In this document: positions 54,883 to 63,549 of the stretch, in pieces
How the letters are laid out: each line of letters starts with the position of its first letter
Numbering within the stretch: the first letter of the stretch is position 1
Origin: Paraburkholderia sp. FT54
GTDB lineage: Bacteria; Pseudomonadota; Gammaproteobacteria; Burkholderiales; Burkholderiaceae
Reading direction: 5' to 3'
Assembly (NCBI RefSeq): GCF_031585635.1
Contig: NZ_CP134196.1
Span: forward strand, 2,170,001-2,234,000
Length of the DNA: 64,000 bases
Notes under the pieces: model-generated
What the model was told of the DNA's origin: nothing
Seen by the model: the letters and a program-made list of their open reading frames with translations, nothing else
Databases searched by the model: none
Program-made: the position numbers and the translations under genes

Positions 54883-56076
54883 ATGAACAACAGAATTGCC
54901 GGCTTCGACGGATTGCGCGCGATCGCAGTCCTGATGGTATTTTTTCAGCACCGCCTGTTTGGCGACATCGGCGAGATCGGCCATCTCGGCGTATGGATCT
55001 TCTTCGCGCTGAGCGGGTTTCTGATCATCGGCATTCTTTCCGCGCAACGCACGCGCATTGAAACCGGCGCCAGTCGATTCGGCGCTGAATTGAAGCGCTT
55101 TCTGTTTCGCCGGACTTTGCGCATCTTTCCGATTTACTACCTGATGCTGGTGGTGCTGTGCGTACTGATGGCGTTCGGCATGGCGAGTCCCGAACTGGCG
55201 AGCGGCATGCCGTTTCATTTCGCCTATCTGTCGAACATCTGGATCGGCTCCGTGCTGCACTATTGGCCGGGGCGGTATTCGCATTTGTGGAGCCTCGCGA
55301 TCGAGGAACAGTTTTACCTCGTGTTCGCGCCGCTCCTGTTGTTGCTTGCCGCGCGTCGGCATCGCGCGGTGTGCCTCGCGATCGTCGCCGTCGGGCTCGT
55401 TTCGCTGCTGGCGATGCGCGCGGCGCACTGGCAGGACATCACCATCTACACGCACCCGCTGACCAACTTCTGGTTGCTGGCCTTGGGCGGTATCGGCAGC
55501 TTGATGATTGCGGGGAAAGAGAGCCGCCTGCGAGCGTGGCTCGGGCACGGCGCAACGCTCTTCGTGCTGAGCCTCGGGCTCGTGGGTTTTTGCGCGACTG
55601 AGCCGGTCTGGAGCGAAGTGGACAGTGCGCTGCTGTTCACCGTGGTCAGCGCCTCGTACGGCGCGTGCATCGCGGCGCTGGTGTGTTCGATTGCCTGCTG
55701 CCGCAACGCCGTCGTGATGGGCCTGCTCGAAACGGGCTGGCTGGTGAGCTTCGGGCGAATCAGCTACGGCTTTTACCTCTACCACAACCTGATCCCCGAC
55801 CTGAGCCGCAACCATCACGCCGCAGCGCTCTTCGGCGGCACGGTGCCCGTGTGGGCGCACGTCGCGGGGATCGCTGGATCGTTTGCGATTTCGCTCGCGA
55901 TGGCGATGCTGTCCTGGCGGCTGATCGAAGAGCCGATCCTGCGCCTGAAGACGAGGCGTGCACCGGCGACCGACGCGCGGCCCGCTTCGGCCTGCACGCC
56001 GGCCACGTTGCCGTCGCGTCGCGAGCGAGTGGAGCATTCGTCGAGGAATGAGAGCACCGCGTCGGACGCGGTCTAG
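54883..56076 (+). CDS. Acyltransferase 3 family protein (OafA-like)
   Basis: A 397-aa inner-membrane O-acyltransferase with about 10 TM helices. The N-terminus IAGFDGLRAIAVLMVFFQHR contains the conserved Arg and His of the family. HLGVWIFFALSGFLI and RRTLRIFPIYYLML follow, and SLAIEEQFYL is a further family landmark. It likely acetylates a cell-surface polysaccharide or lipid. ATG 54883 has GGAAG upstream. The 60-residue C-terminal tail is low-complexity. Confidence 0.9.
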   Translation: MNNRIAGFDGLRAIAVLMVFFQHRLFGDIGEIGHLGVWIFFALSGFLIIGILSAQRTRIETGASRFGAELKRFLFRRTLRIFPIYYLMLVVLCVLMAFGMASPELASGMPFHFAYLSNIWIGSVLHYWPGRYSHLWSLAIEEQFYLVFAPLLLLLAARRHRAVCLAIVAVGLVSLLAMRAAHWQDITIYTHPLTNFWLLALGGIGSLMIAGKESRLRAWLGHGATLFVLSLGLVGFCATEPVWSEVDSALLFTVVSASYGACIAALVCSIACCRNAVVMGLLETGWLVSFGRISYGFYLYHNLIPDLSRNHHAAALFGGTVPVWAHVAGIAGSFAISLAMAMLSWRLIEEPILRLKTRRAPATDARPASACTPATLPSRRERVEHSSRNESTASDAV

Positions 56077-56293
56077 GGCCAACGTCCAGGGCCAACGCGA
56101 CTTACGTTTCGCTTGCGTGCGGCGCAAGTGCGGGCACGGTATCATGCGGCCTCACTTAGCCGGCTGCTTCTGATCTTGCGTGACACGCGGGCGCCGAACT
56201 GGCCGGACCGTAACAACAAGCCACCGTCAGCGCGCTGTCCGTCGATCCGATCCGCGCGGCCGCCTCGCGGTGTCCAGCGCGCGATGTCCAACC

Positions 56294-57088
56294 ATGTCTC
56301 ATTTCACATTCGCCCACGGCGTTCTTGGCGCCGGCCTGCAAGCGCTGAACCTGTACGCGTTGCTCGGCATCGTTGCCGCGCTCCTGCTGGGCGGGATGGT
56401 CAAGGGCGTAGTCAGCATCGGCGTGCCGCTCGTGGCGATGCCGATCCTGAGCCACTTCCTGCCGATCAAGGAAGCGGTTCTTCTGTTGTCGATGCCGATC
56501 ATCCTCGGCAATATCCCGCAGGCACTCGAAGGCGGCGAACTCTTACCGACCGTCCGGCGCATCGCCGCGCCGCTGATGGGCACGGTGATCGGCAACATCG
56601 TCGGCGTGACGGTGTTGATTTCGCTGGCGCCGCATCGCGCGCAAGCGGCTGCCGGCGCGTTGCTGATGATCGCGGCATTGCTGTTGCTGGCTTCGCCGCG
56701 GCTGACGCTGTCGCCGACGTGGGCAAAGCCGGCGGGGTTCGTGTTGGGATTCGGCGCGGCGCTCATGGAGAGCATTGCGTCGGTGCCGGGCCCTTTGCTC
56801 GCGATGTATCTCATCGCAACAGGCGCGACGGGCAAAGCGTTCACGAAGCAGATCGCGATCATTCTGGTGGTTTCGATCATCACGCTCGTCGCGACATTCG
56901 GCGGTGGAGCACATGCCAGTTGGACCGACCTGGCCATCTCGGCCTGCGCGAGCGTGCCGGTGATCGGGGGGATGCTGCTGGTGCGGCCCTTGCGCGACCG
57001 CTTGCCGCCCGCAGCGTTCCGCATCCTTGTGCTGGTGTTCGTGGTGGCGGCCGCGGCACAGATGATCTGGAAATCCGGGGTTTTATAA
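56294..57088 (+). CDS. TauE/SafE (TSUP) family transporter
   Basis: A 264-aa membrane protein with about eight TM helices of the sulfite exporter TauE/SafE family. GIVAALLLGGMVKGVVSIGVPL and the second-half repeat GFVLGFGAALMESIASVPGPLLAMYL are typical. The substrate is unclear (sulfite, sulfoacetate or small organic anions). ATG 56294 was chosen; the frame continues upstream to 56180 without a better start. Confidence 0.88.
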   Translation: MSHFTFAHGVLGAGLQALNLYALLGIVAALLLGGMVKGVVSIGVPLVAMPILSHFLPIKEAVLLLSMPIILGNIPQALEGGELLPTVRRIAAPLMGTVIGNIVGVTVLISLAPHRAQAAAGALLMIAALLLLASPRLTLSPTWAKPAGFVLGFGAALMESIASVPGPLLAMYLIATGATGKAFTKQIAIILVVSIITLVATFGGGAHASWTDLAISACASVPVIGGMLLVRPLRDRLPPAAFRILVLVFVVAAAAQMIWKSGVL

Positions 57089-57178
57089 GGTTCGTGCGAT
57101 TTGCGCCGGCGCGAAACGGGCCGTGGTACGCGCATTGCTGCTCAAATGGTGTCACTCTAATCAACCGGAGAGCCCGTC

Positions 57179-57445
57179 GTGGCAGCCATGGCCAATTCAC
57201 CGAATGAGCAGGAGCAAGAGCACGAGCCCGAGCGTCAGCCCGAAGAAGACCCCGGCGGCCCGCCTACCAAGGTGTCCAAGCCAATCGGCGATGCAATTCC
57301 CACGCCGGTCGAACCGGGTCTCGATCAGCCGCTGCCGAAAAAAGGCGAGACGCCTCCACCCGCTGACGACGCCGACGGCGAAACGTTGGGCGACACCGAA
57401 ACGCCTCCGGGCGTTCCGGAGCCCGGCCCATCGGATTTCGCGTAA
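57179..57445 (+). CDS. Small acidic proline-rich protein (88 aa)
   Basis: An 88-aa highly acidic, proline-rich, probably disordered protein (EQEQEHEPERQPEEDPGGPP). The GTG at 57179 has GGAGAG upstream; ATG 57188 is an alternative. No signal peptide or known domain. Strong compositional bias and good codon fit support translation. Confidence 0.6.
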   Translation: MAAMANSPNEQEQEHEPERQPEEDPGGPPTKVSKPIGDAIPTPVEPGLDQPLPKKGETPPPADDADGETLGDTETPPGVPEPGPSDFA

Positions 57446-57468
57446 CTAGCGCGTAACCAGCACCGCGC

Positions 57469-57499
57469 AAAAAAAAGCGGCGCCATGAACTGGCGCCGC
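57469..57499 (-). terminator. Strong terminator of the FtsH-like gene
   Basis: GCGGCGCCA (57477-57485) pairs with TGGCGCCGC (57491-57499), 9 bp. Read on the minus strand it is followed by eight T residues. It lies 36 bp behind the stop of the FtsH-like gene. Confidence 0.9.
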
Positions 57500-57534
57500 C
57501 CGTCGATTGCCATCAGGCAGTCAGTCGATCCGGA

Positions 57535-59439
57535 TCACGCCGCTTCTGGCTCATGCACGATCTTCAGCGTGCTCTTGTGCTCGCGGATCAACCGGTACAC
57601 GGTCTCCCCGGGGACGGTTTCCTGTTCGAGCAGTTCGTCCGCAATGGCGCGCAGCACCGGCTCGTACGCATGCAGCAGTCCGTAGCACAGTTCGTTCAAC
57701 TCCTTGAGCAGCACGTTCGCGTGCTCGATGGCGCTCTTCATTTGCAGACCCGCGTACTGCGACGGCAGTGCGGCGAGGCTGAACAGATTGCCGTCGCTGT
57801 TGAAGCCGAATTTCGACACCATGTCGAGGCTGATGCGTGACGCTTCCTGCAAGTCAGACGCAGCGCCGCTCGATGCTTCGGAAAACGTGAGAATTTCAGC
57901 GTTGCGGCCGCCGAGCAAAACCTGGATTTCGTTGCGAATCTCCGTCTCGCGATACAGGTGCTTGTCCTGCGCTTTCGTGATGAGCGCGACACCCAGCGCA
58001 CCGCCGCGCGGCAGGATCGTCACCTCTTCCAGCACGCCCGTGCCCAGCAGCGCGGCGACGAGACCATGTCCCGCTTCGTGCACTGCTATACGCGTGCGTT
58101 CGTCCTCGCTCAGCGCGCGCTCGGCGCCGCTCACGTCGCCGATGCGCGCAATCTTGATCGCTTCCATGAAATGCTTCGAGGTGATTTCGGTGTCGCCGGA
58201 TTTGCGCGCGACGAGCCCCGCCTGATTCACCACCATTGCTACCGTTGCCGGCGACAGACCCGTGGTCAGGCGCGCCAACTGGTCGTAGTCGATATCCGCG
58301 GATTTCGACTTCAGCTTCTCCGCGTAGAAACGGAAAATCTTCGCGCGGTCTTCGCGATCGGGCAAACGGACCTGCACGGTGCGGTCGAAGCGGCCTGGCC
58401 GGCGCAACGCTTCATCCAGATTGTCGGGATGATTGGTCGCCGCGACGATGATGACGCCTTCGTTCGAAGCGAAGCCATCCATTTCCGCCAGCAGTTGATT
58501 GATGATGCGGTTGCTCTCGGCTTCGACCGGGCCGCTGCCCGTATCCGTGCGCTTGGCGAGACCGTCGGCTTCGTCGATGAAAATCACCGTGGGCGCATTC
58601 TTGCGCGCCAGTTCGAACAGATGTTTGACTTTCTGGATGCCGACGCCGTAGTACTTCGCGCTGAAATAGCTGCCCGTGATCGAGATGAAGTTCGCGCCGC
58701 ACTCGCCGGCCAGCGCCTGGGCAAGGCGCGTCTTGCCGACGCCCGGTCCGCCCACCATCAGAATGCCGCACGGCGCGCGCACGCCCATCGACGTGAATTG
58801 CTTCGGGTCGGAGAGGTAACCGCGAATGTCCGCGAGCGCCGCCTTTGCTTCACCCGCGCCGATCACGTCGTCGAAGCGCAGTGCGGGCGCCTTGGCAAGC
58901 AGCGTGGCGCCGCCGCGCATTTCGCGCCGCATGAACCACACCATGCCGCCGACCAGCAACAGCGGCAGCAGCAGGCTGATTGCGTCGCGCACCTGGTCGA
59001 ACACTTGCACCCAGCGGGAGCCGCCGGTTTGAATATCCGCGTCGGGAAGCCAGACGAGTTGATAGGCGGAGGCCTCATCGGCCTTCGGTTCGCCGAGCAG
59101 CAGCGCATGCGAGAACGTCGCGTTGTGGTCGGTGACGAAGTATTTCGTACCGTCGCGCTTCGAGATCAGAATCGCGTTGGGGCTCACGCCGATTGCGGCA
59201 ACGTTGGCGTCGTGAATATCGCGCAACATTTGCGAGGCATCTTTCTCTTCGTGCATCCATGCCGAGGAATCGTGGCGCATCTGGCTCGCGACGCCGGTCA
59301 GCGCCGGCGCGACCTGCGCCACGCGCTGCTGGTAATGCCACACGCCGAATGCGAGCAACACTGCGATAAGCGCCGCCGCCACCGACATGGCGATCTTGCG
59401 TGTGCGTCTTTTACCAAGCGAGTTGTTTCCCGGCTTCAT
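57535..59439 (-). CDS. FtsH-like membrane AAA+ zinc metalloprotease (paralog)
   Basis: A 634-aa protein with the FtsH layout: TM1 (about 17-34), a periplasmic part, TM2 (about 153-170), AAA+ and M41 protease domains. Walker A is GGPGVGKT (230-237), unlike the GPPGTGKT of housekeeping FtsH. Walker B is VIFIDEAD, the SRH Arg residues are in RRPGRFDRT, and the protease site is HEAGH (454-458) with a third ligand in ASDLQEA. The pore loop reads YYGVG instead of FVGVG. It is a divergent second FtsH, not the one in the usual rlmE-ftsH-folP cluster. Confidence 0.9.
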   Translation of the reverse strand: MKPGNNSLGKRRTRKIAMSVAAALIAVLLAFGVWHYQQRVAQVAPALTGVASQMRHDSSAWMHEEKDASQMLRDIHDANVAAIGVSPNAILISKRDGTKYFVTDHNATFSHALLLGEPKADEASAYQLVWLPDADIQTGGSRWVQVFDQVRDAISLLLPLLLVGGMVWFMRREMRGGATLLAKAPALRFDDVIGAGEAKAALADIRGYLSDPKQFTSMGVRAPCGILMVGGPGVGKTRLAQALAGECGANFISITGSYFSAKYYGVGIQKVKHLFELARKNAPTVIFIDEADGLAKRTDTGSGPVEAESNRIINQLLAEMDGFASNEGVIIVAATNHPDNLDEALRRPGRFDRTVQVRLPDREDRAKIFRFYAEKLKSKSADIDYDQLARLTTGLSPATVAMVVNQAGLVARKSGDTEITSKHFMEAIKIARIGDVSGAERALSEDERTRIAVHEAGHGLVAALLGTGVLEEVTILPRGGALGVALITKAQDKHLYRETEIRNEIQVLLGGRNAEILTFSEASSGAASDLQEASRISLDMVSKFGFNSDGNLFSLAALPSQYAGLQMKSAIEHANVLLKELNELCYGLLHAYEPVLRAIADELLEQETVPGETVYRLIREHKSTLKIVHEPEAA

Positions 59440-60035
59440 AAGTCACTTCCAAAAACGGGCTCAAAGCGAGCCCTGATACTTGTCAAAGTTCAGATGGGCA
59501 GAGGTTGGCGGAGGGGAATCGACTGATGCGACACCATGCACGACCGGAAGAAAGGACACCCAACCATGCGTCCCTTTTTGCGACGTGCACAAGGCCAGTA
59601 TGCCGTGCCGCCGCTTCTTCCAAATCGCAGAAAAAGCCTAGTTCTACCGTCTATCCGGCGTTTTCGAGCCGCCGGATTTGGGGAGCGAGCGCTGTGTGTA
59701 TTGCGGGTAACAGACTGCTCTGGCGCACAGTTTATCAGCGCTAAATTCATTGCGTATTGTGGCTGGCTACTATTAACCGCTCCCTATTTAAAAACGGTCA
59801 GTATTACGGCAAAAACCGCTTTTTAAACGTCCGCGTGACGTCTGACGAAAATGCCGTACCGTCCGGCAGTGCGGGCGTCTCGTTTCGTCAGGGGATGTTC
59901 GCGAGGAAATCGCCGGCGCTGATCCGGCCATGGCTGCCGGCGGCGAAACTCATCGACCGGCTCATGAGCGAGGCGGTGGGCGCAACGGCGCGGGTTCGCG
60001 CCGCAGGTGTTCATTGACACTCAAACGTTAGGGAT
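59440..60035. other. Intergenic region upstream of the FtsH-like gene
   Basis: About 600 bp with A+T-rich parts near 59740-59830. It presumably holds the FtsH-like promoter; no classic sigma-32 sequence was seen. An imperfect ATCCGGCG/CGCCGGAT hairpin lies near 59650-59680. No supported gene. Confidence 0.4.
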
Positions 60036-60066
60036 GTGCGACGGGCCTCTTCGGGCCCGTTCGCAC
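60036..60066. other. Long stem-loop in a gene-free stretch
   Basis: GTGCGACGGGCC (60036-60047) pairs with GGGCCCGTTCGCAC (60053-60066) with one bulge and a short loop. No T-run follows on either strand. It could be a structured RNA, a protein site or a factor-assisted terminator behind the minus-strand gene at 60177. Confidence 0.4.
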
Positions 60067-60176
60067 CATCGCCACCTGCTCTCAGGTTCTGCTGCTTTTA
60101 TTAACGATGCCGGCATGCATCGATCTGGTTCTCCTCGACTAAAATCCGTTCCTCGCGTTCCTGTGCTTCGACGGAA

Positions 60177-60470
60177 TCAGGCAGCCGTGCGCGGCTTCAA
60201 CGCCATCTGCGCCATCTGCGCTTCGCTCGCGAGTCTTCCGAGAAGTTTCGTCAGGCGTTGCCGCTGACTGGCAATCAGCTCGTGGGTCTCTTCCAGCGCG
60301 CGGACGCGTTTTTCCCAATACTCGTGGTCGAGCGGATACAGCCCGCTGGACGCGTCCCCACGCGCCAGGTACTCCATCACGTTCTCGAGATGTTGCAACT
60401 GGCTGTCTACCAGACTGGCCGGATGTCGAGCGCCACGTTGCCCGGTCGGTTGCCTGTTCGTGCCGCTCAT
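60177..60470 (-). CDS. Conserved hypothetical protein (97 aa)
   Basis: A 97-aa soluble, helical protein from ATG 60470 (MSGTNRQPTGQRGARHPASL). It has LQHLENVMEYLARGD, then YPLDHEYWEKRVRALEETHEL, likely a coiled-coil pair. No known domain recognised. A weak GGGG site lies upstream; longer frames (to 61007) run through unrelated sequence. It stands alone. Confidence 0.6.
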   Translation of the reverse strand: MSGTNRQPTGQRGARHPASLVDSQLQHLENVMEYLARGDASSGLYPLDHEYWEKRVRALEETHELIASQRQRLTKLLGRLASEAQMAQMALKPRTAA

Positions 60471-60699
60471 CTTTGATACCCCGTGAATTGCCCGCTGACA
60501 AAGCGTGAACCTTGCAGCCATGCAGCGCACGAAACGGATCGGCGCTGTTTCTGCGCGCAGTTGCGATTCCAATAGAGGGCGAAAGTCGACTGCATGGCGC
60601 GCCGTCAGGGAAACGATCTGCATCTGATCACGCAACATTAATGCAGCTTTTTTGTCGGGCTTGACCGTACGTCTCAAATTTGGACGCCGGCGCGCGAAA

Positions 60700-60893
60700 T
60701 CCGGTCCGGCCAGCGCCATCGATGCCCTGCAGACGGGCGCGCAATTGCTGGTGGCCGCGTTTCGCAAGGAGGCGCGCCTGAGCGGCGCGGGCCGCGCCGC
60801 GCTGCAAGCCGCGGTGATGGTCGGGTACGCCGCTATATCGAGGCCAACCCGCACCAGCGCGACCTGACGCCGACCAGTGTGGTTCAGAAGCTC
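60700..60893 (+). pseudogene. Relic of an AraC-type regulator gene
   Basis: Two frames yield a broken fragment of an AraC regulator of the FeaR-like branch: LLVAAFRKEARLSGAGRAAL, then after a frame change RYIEANPHQRDLTPTSVVQK, which resembles the helix before the first HTH. The rest of the HTH domain is missing, and the fragment ends where the opposite-strand transporter relic begins. Boundaries approximate. Confidence 0.4.
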
Positions 60894-61065
60894 CCGCGGA
60901 CGGCGGTTGCGGATATAAGCGCAGAGACCGCGATGAGCGTCAGCGCGGCCGCGCCCATCGGATCCCACGCCGGGACCATCGGAGCGCCCGTCCGGTTGAT
61001 GAGCCACGCCATCAGAAACGGCGAAAATCCACCGAACAGGACCACGTCAAAGCTGTAAATCGAAC
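60884..61065 (-). pseudogene. C-terminal relic of an MHS-family MFS transporter
   Basis: The fragment SFDVVLFGGFSPFLMAWLIN, then RTGAPMVPAWDPMGAAALTLI matches the last two TM segments of metabolite:H+ symporters (ProP/KgtP/ShiA-like). The preceding ten TM helices are absent. It lies directly behind the IclR gene and abuts an AraC relic, so a regulator-transporter pair was probably lost here. Confidence 0.6.
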
Positions 61066-61093
61066 TTACTCGCTCCAGCAAGCGGATCAAAGC

Positions 61094-61948
61094 TCAGGCC
61101 GCCCGCGGCCGTCCCTTGCGCTTCGGTTCGACCGGCTGCACCACGGCCGCTACCGGCGCCACGCGCAGACTGCGTTTGAAATACGGCGAACTCATGGTGG
61201 CCGCGCCCATATCCGACGCGGCTTCGAGCAAAGCCGGCGCCAACTCTTTCAGGCGCGCTTCCGGCAAACGGCTGGTCGGACCCGCGAGACTGACGATCCC
61301 CACCACCAGCCCAGTCAACGGATGACGGATCGGCGCCGCCATCGAGGTCATGCCGGCCTCGTAGGTTTCGCTCGCGACGCCGTAGCCGCGCTTGCGCGCG
61401 CCCGCCAGGTCCTGGAGAAACTGCTGGATCGTTTTCGGCGCCTTGGGGCCGCGCGGCCCTGCCTTGCCGATGCCGCCCTGGCGCGACACGAGTTCGAGCG
61501 CTTCCTCGTCGCTCATGGTGGCGAGCCACGCCTGGCCGCTGGCGGTGCAGTGCAGCGGCGGCTGGCTGCCCATGTCCGGGTCGTAGCGCAAGCCGGATTT
61601 GGCGCCCTGCGCCTTGCCGACGAAGGTGATGTGATCGTCCTCCACCACCCCCAGCCGCGCCAGCTCGCCCGAGGCCGCCGCCAGGCGGTCGAGCACCGGC
61701 TGCGAAATATCCAGCACGCCGCCGGTGGACAACCACATCAGCGCGAGCGACACCAGTTTGAGCGCCAGCACGTATTCGCCGTGCTCGTCCTGCCGCACAT
61801 AGCCTTCTTCGCTCAACTCGGCCAGCAGGCGATGCGTGCCGCTGCGCGGAATGTTCAGCGTATCGGCGATGGCGGCCAACTGCATGCTGCCGCCCTGCTT
61901 CGCCAGCAGTTCGATGATGGCCAGCGCCCGCTCCAGATTCCCCGCCAT
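61094..61948 (-). CDS. IclR family transcriptional regulator
   Basis: A 284-aa regulator with an N-terminal winged HTH (LERALAIIELLAKQGGSMQLAAIADTL to SGTHRLLAEL) and a C-terminal GAF-like effector domain (HCTASGQAWLATM, RGYGVASETYEAGMTSMAAP). A basic KRKGRPRAA tail is extra. It follows the AAHS transporter gene (98 bp gap) on the same strand and likely controls it. IclR proteins near aromatic transporters often respond to hydroxybenzoates or protocatechuate. Confidence 0.92.
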   Translation of the reverse strand: MAGNLERALAIIELLAKQGGSMQLAAIADTLNIPRSGTHRLLAELSEEGYVRQDEHGEYVLALKLVSLALMWLSTGGVLDISQPVLDRLAAASGELARLGVVEDDHITFVGKAQGAKSGLRYDPDMGSQPPLHCTASGQAWLATMSDEEALELVSRQGGIGKAGPRGPKAPKTIQQFLQDLAGARKRGYGVASETYEAGMTSMAAPIRHPLTGLVVGIVSLAGPTSRLPEARLKELAPALLEAASDMGAATMSSPYFKRSLRVAPVAAVVQPVEPKRKGRPRAA

Positions 61949-62046
61949 GTTGCACTCTCAATTCGATTTCGATACCGAATGAGAACACGATTCCATATCG
62001 GAACTCAAGGGCGCCTTCGTCTGGCGCCAATGAAATTCCGCTGATC

Positions 62047-63432
62047 TCAGTGTCCGATGCCCGCACTGACCTGCAGCACCGGCCCGCGGTGACGCGCGCC
62101 CTTGAGCAGCACCGCCGCCGCGCCCACCGCGGCAGGCAAGGCGAGCGAGGTGAACACCTGACCGAAGCCCCAGTTCGCGTGCAGCATGCCGGCGCCCAAC
62201 ATCGCCCCCGCAATCCCGCCGAAGCGGCCGATGCCGAGCATCCAGCTCGTGCCGGTGGCGCGCATGCGGGTCGGATAGGAACCCGCCGCCAACGCGCAGA
62301 ATCCCGTGTTGGAGCCATTCATGCAGTAGCCCATGCCGAACGCCAGCACGCTGATCGCGGTGATGCCGTGGCCGGGCAAGCCCATATACCAGGCCAGCAC
62401 GCCGCCCATGAACACCGTTGCGCCGAGCGCGCGATGCGGATTGAAGCGGTCCATCTGCCAGCCGATCGCGAGCGAGCCGATGGTGCCGCCCGCCTGAAAC
62501 AGCGCGCCGACCACCGCCGCTTCGGCGAGCGTGAAGCCCGCGCCGCGAATCAGCGTCGGCAGCCAGCTGCCGAGCAGATACACGGTCAGCAAGCCGGCGA
62601 AGTAGCAGATCCACAGCATCACCGTGCCGAATGCGTAGTCGCGCGACAGGATCAAACGGATCGGGCTGCGTTCGCGCTGTGGCGTGTCATGCGCGACGAA
62701 GCGCGTGGTCTGATCGGCGCTGCCTGGTTCGAGGCGGTTCATCACCGACACGAGCCGCGCGCGGCGCGTTTCCTTGAGCGCGAGAAAGCGCGCGGATTCG
62801 GGCAGCCATTTGATCATCAGCGGCACGTACAAGATCGGCAGGACGCCGCCGAGGATCAGCACCGAATGCCAGCCGTGCGACGCGATCAGCCATGCGCTCA
62901 CGAATCCGCCGCCGGCCGCGCCGAGCGTGAAGCCGCAGAACACGGTCGTCACCATCAGCGCACGGCAGCGTTGCGGCGCGTATTCGGCCATCAGCGTGGC
63001 GGCGTTGGGCATGGATGCGCCGAGACCGAGACCTGTGAGAAAGCGCAGCACCGTGAGTTCGCCGATGTTGCTCGCGAAGGCCGAGCCCAGACTCCAGACC
63101 CCGAAGAAGAGAACCGCACTCGTCATCACCGTCTTGCGGCCGAAGCGGTCCGCGAGCGGTCCCGCGCCCAGCGCGCCGAACGCGAGACCGAGCAGGCCGC
63201 CGCTCATCACGGGGCCGAGCGCATCGCGCGGAATCGCCCACGCACTCGATAATGCCGGTGCGATGAAACCGACCATCACGGTGTCGAGTCCGTCGAGCGT
63301 GACGATGAACATGCACATCAGCAACACGAGAATCTGAAAGCGCCCGACGGGTTGGTCGTCGAGCAACTGCTGCACGTCGATGACGCGCGAAGCGGACGCG
63401 GGTTTCCGCGGCGCCTTGAGTAAAGGTTCCAT
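62047..63432 (-). CDS. AAHS-family aromatic acid:H+ symporter (MFS)
   Basis: A 461-aa MFS transporter with 12 TM helices. DGLDTVMVGFIAPALSSAW in TM1 carries the conserved Asp of the PcaK/BenK family, and GPLADRFGRKTVMTSAVLFF is the loop-2/3 motif. A long central loop (about 215-270) is present, as in the family. It lies between an IclR regulator and a sugar-phosphate isomerase-like gene, so its substrate may be an aromatic or hydroaromatic acid such as shikimate or quinate. ATG 63432 has GGAG. Confidence 0.9.
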   Translation of the reverse strand: MEPLLKAPRKPASASRVIDVQQLLDDQPVGRFQILVLLMCMFIVTLDGLDTVMVGFIAPALSSAWAIPRDALGPVMSGGLLGLAFGALGAGPLADRFGRKTVMTSAVLFFGVWSLGSAFASNIGELTVLRFLTGLGLGASMPNAATLMAEYAPQRCRALMVTTVFCGFTLGAAGGGFVSAWLIASHGWHSVLILGGVLPILYVPLMIKWLPESARFLALKETRRARLVSVMNRLEPGSADQTTRFVAHDTPQRERSPIRLILSRDYAFGTVMLWICYFAGLLTVYLLGSWLPTLIRGAGFTLAEAAVVGALFQAGGTIGSLAIGWQMDRFNPHRALGATVFMGGVLAWYMGLPGHGITAISVLAFGMGYCMNGSNTGFCALAAGSYPTRMRATGTSWMLGIGRFGGIAGAMLGAGMLHANWGFGQVFTSLALPAAVGAAAVLLKGARHRGPVLQVSAGIGH

Positions 63433-63549
63433 CAGGTGTCTCCAGACCGTTGTTATCGTTATTGCTATCGATTGAGGTTGCCGGTCTCATGCCGCGCGGC
63501 ATCTTTGGCGTGCGCTTCGGCGGACCGGCTCGCAGGAAGATGAAACGGA

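Noticed and set aside
54631..56145. 504-aa antisense frame over the acyltransferase 3 gene
   Set aside because: Low-complexity Arg/His/Gln-rich translation without motifs; the opposite strand encodes a clear membrane acyltransferase.
57958..59526. 522-aa plus-strand frame over the FtsH-like gene
   Set aside because: Mirror frame of a protease with all catalytic motifs on the other strand.
61047..62318. 423-aa minus-strand frame covering the IclR gene
   Set aside because: Runs in a different frame through the IclR gene and the end of the transporter; Ala/Gly/Arg-biased with no domain.
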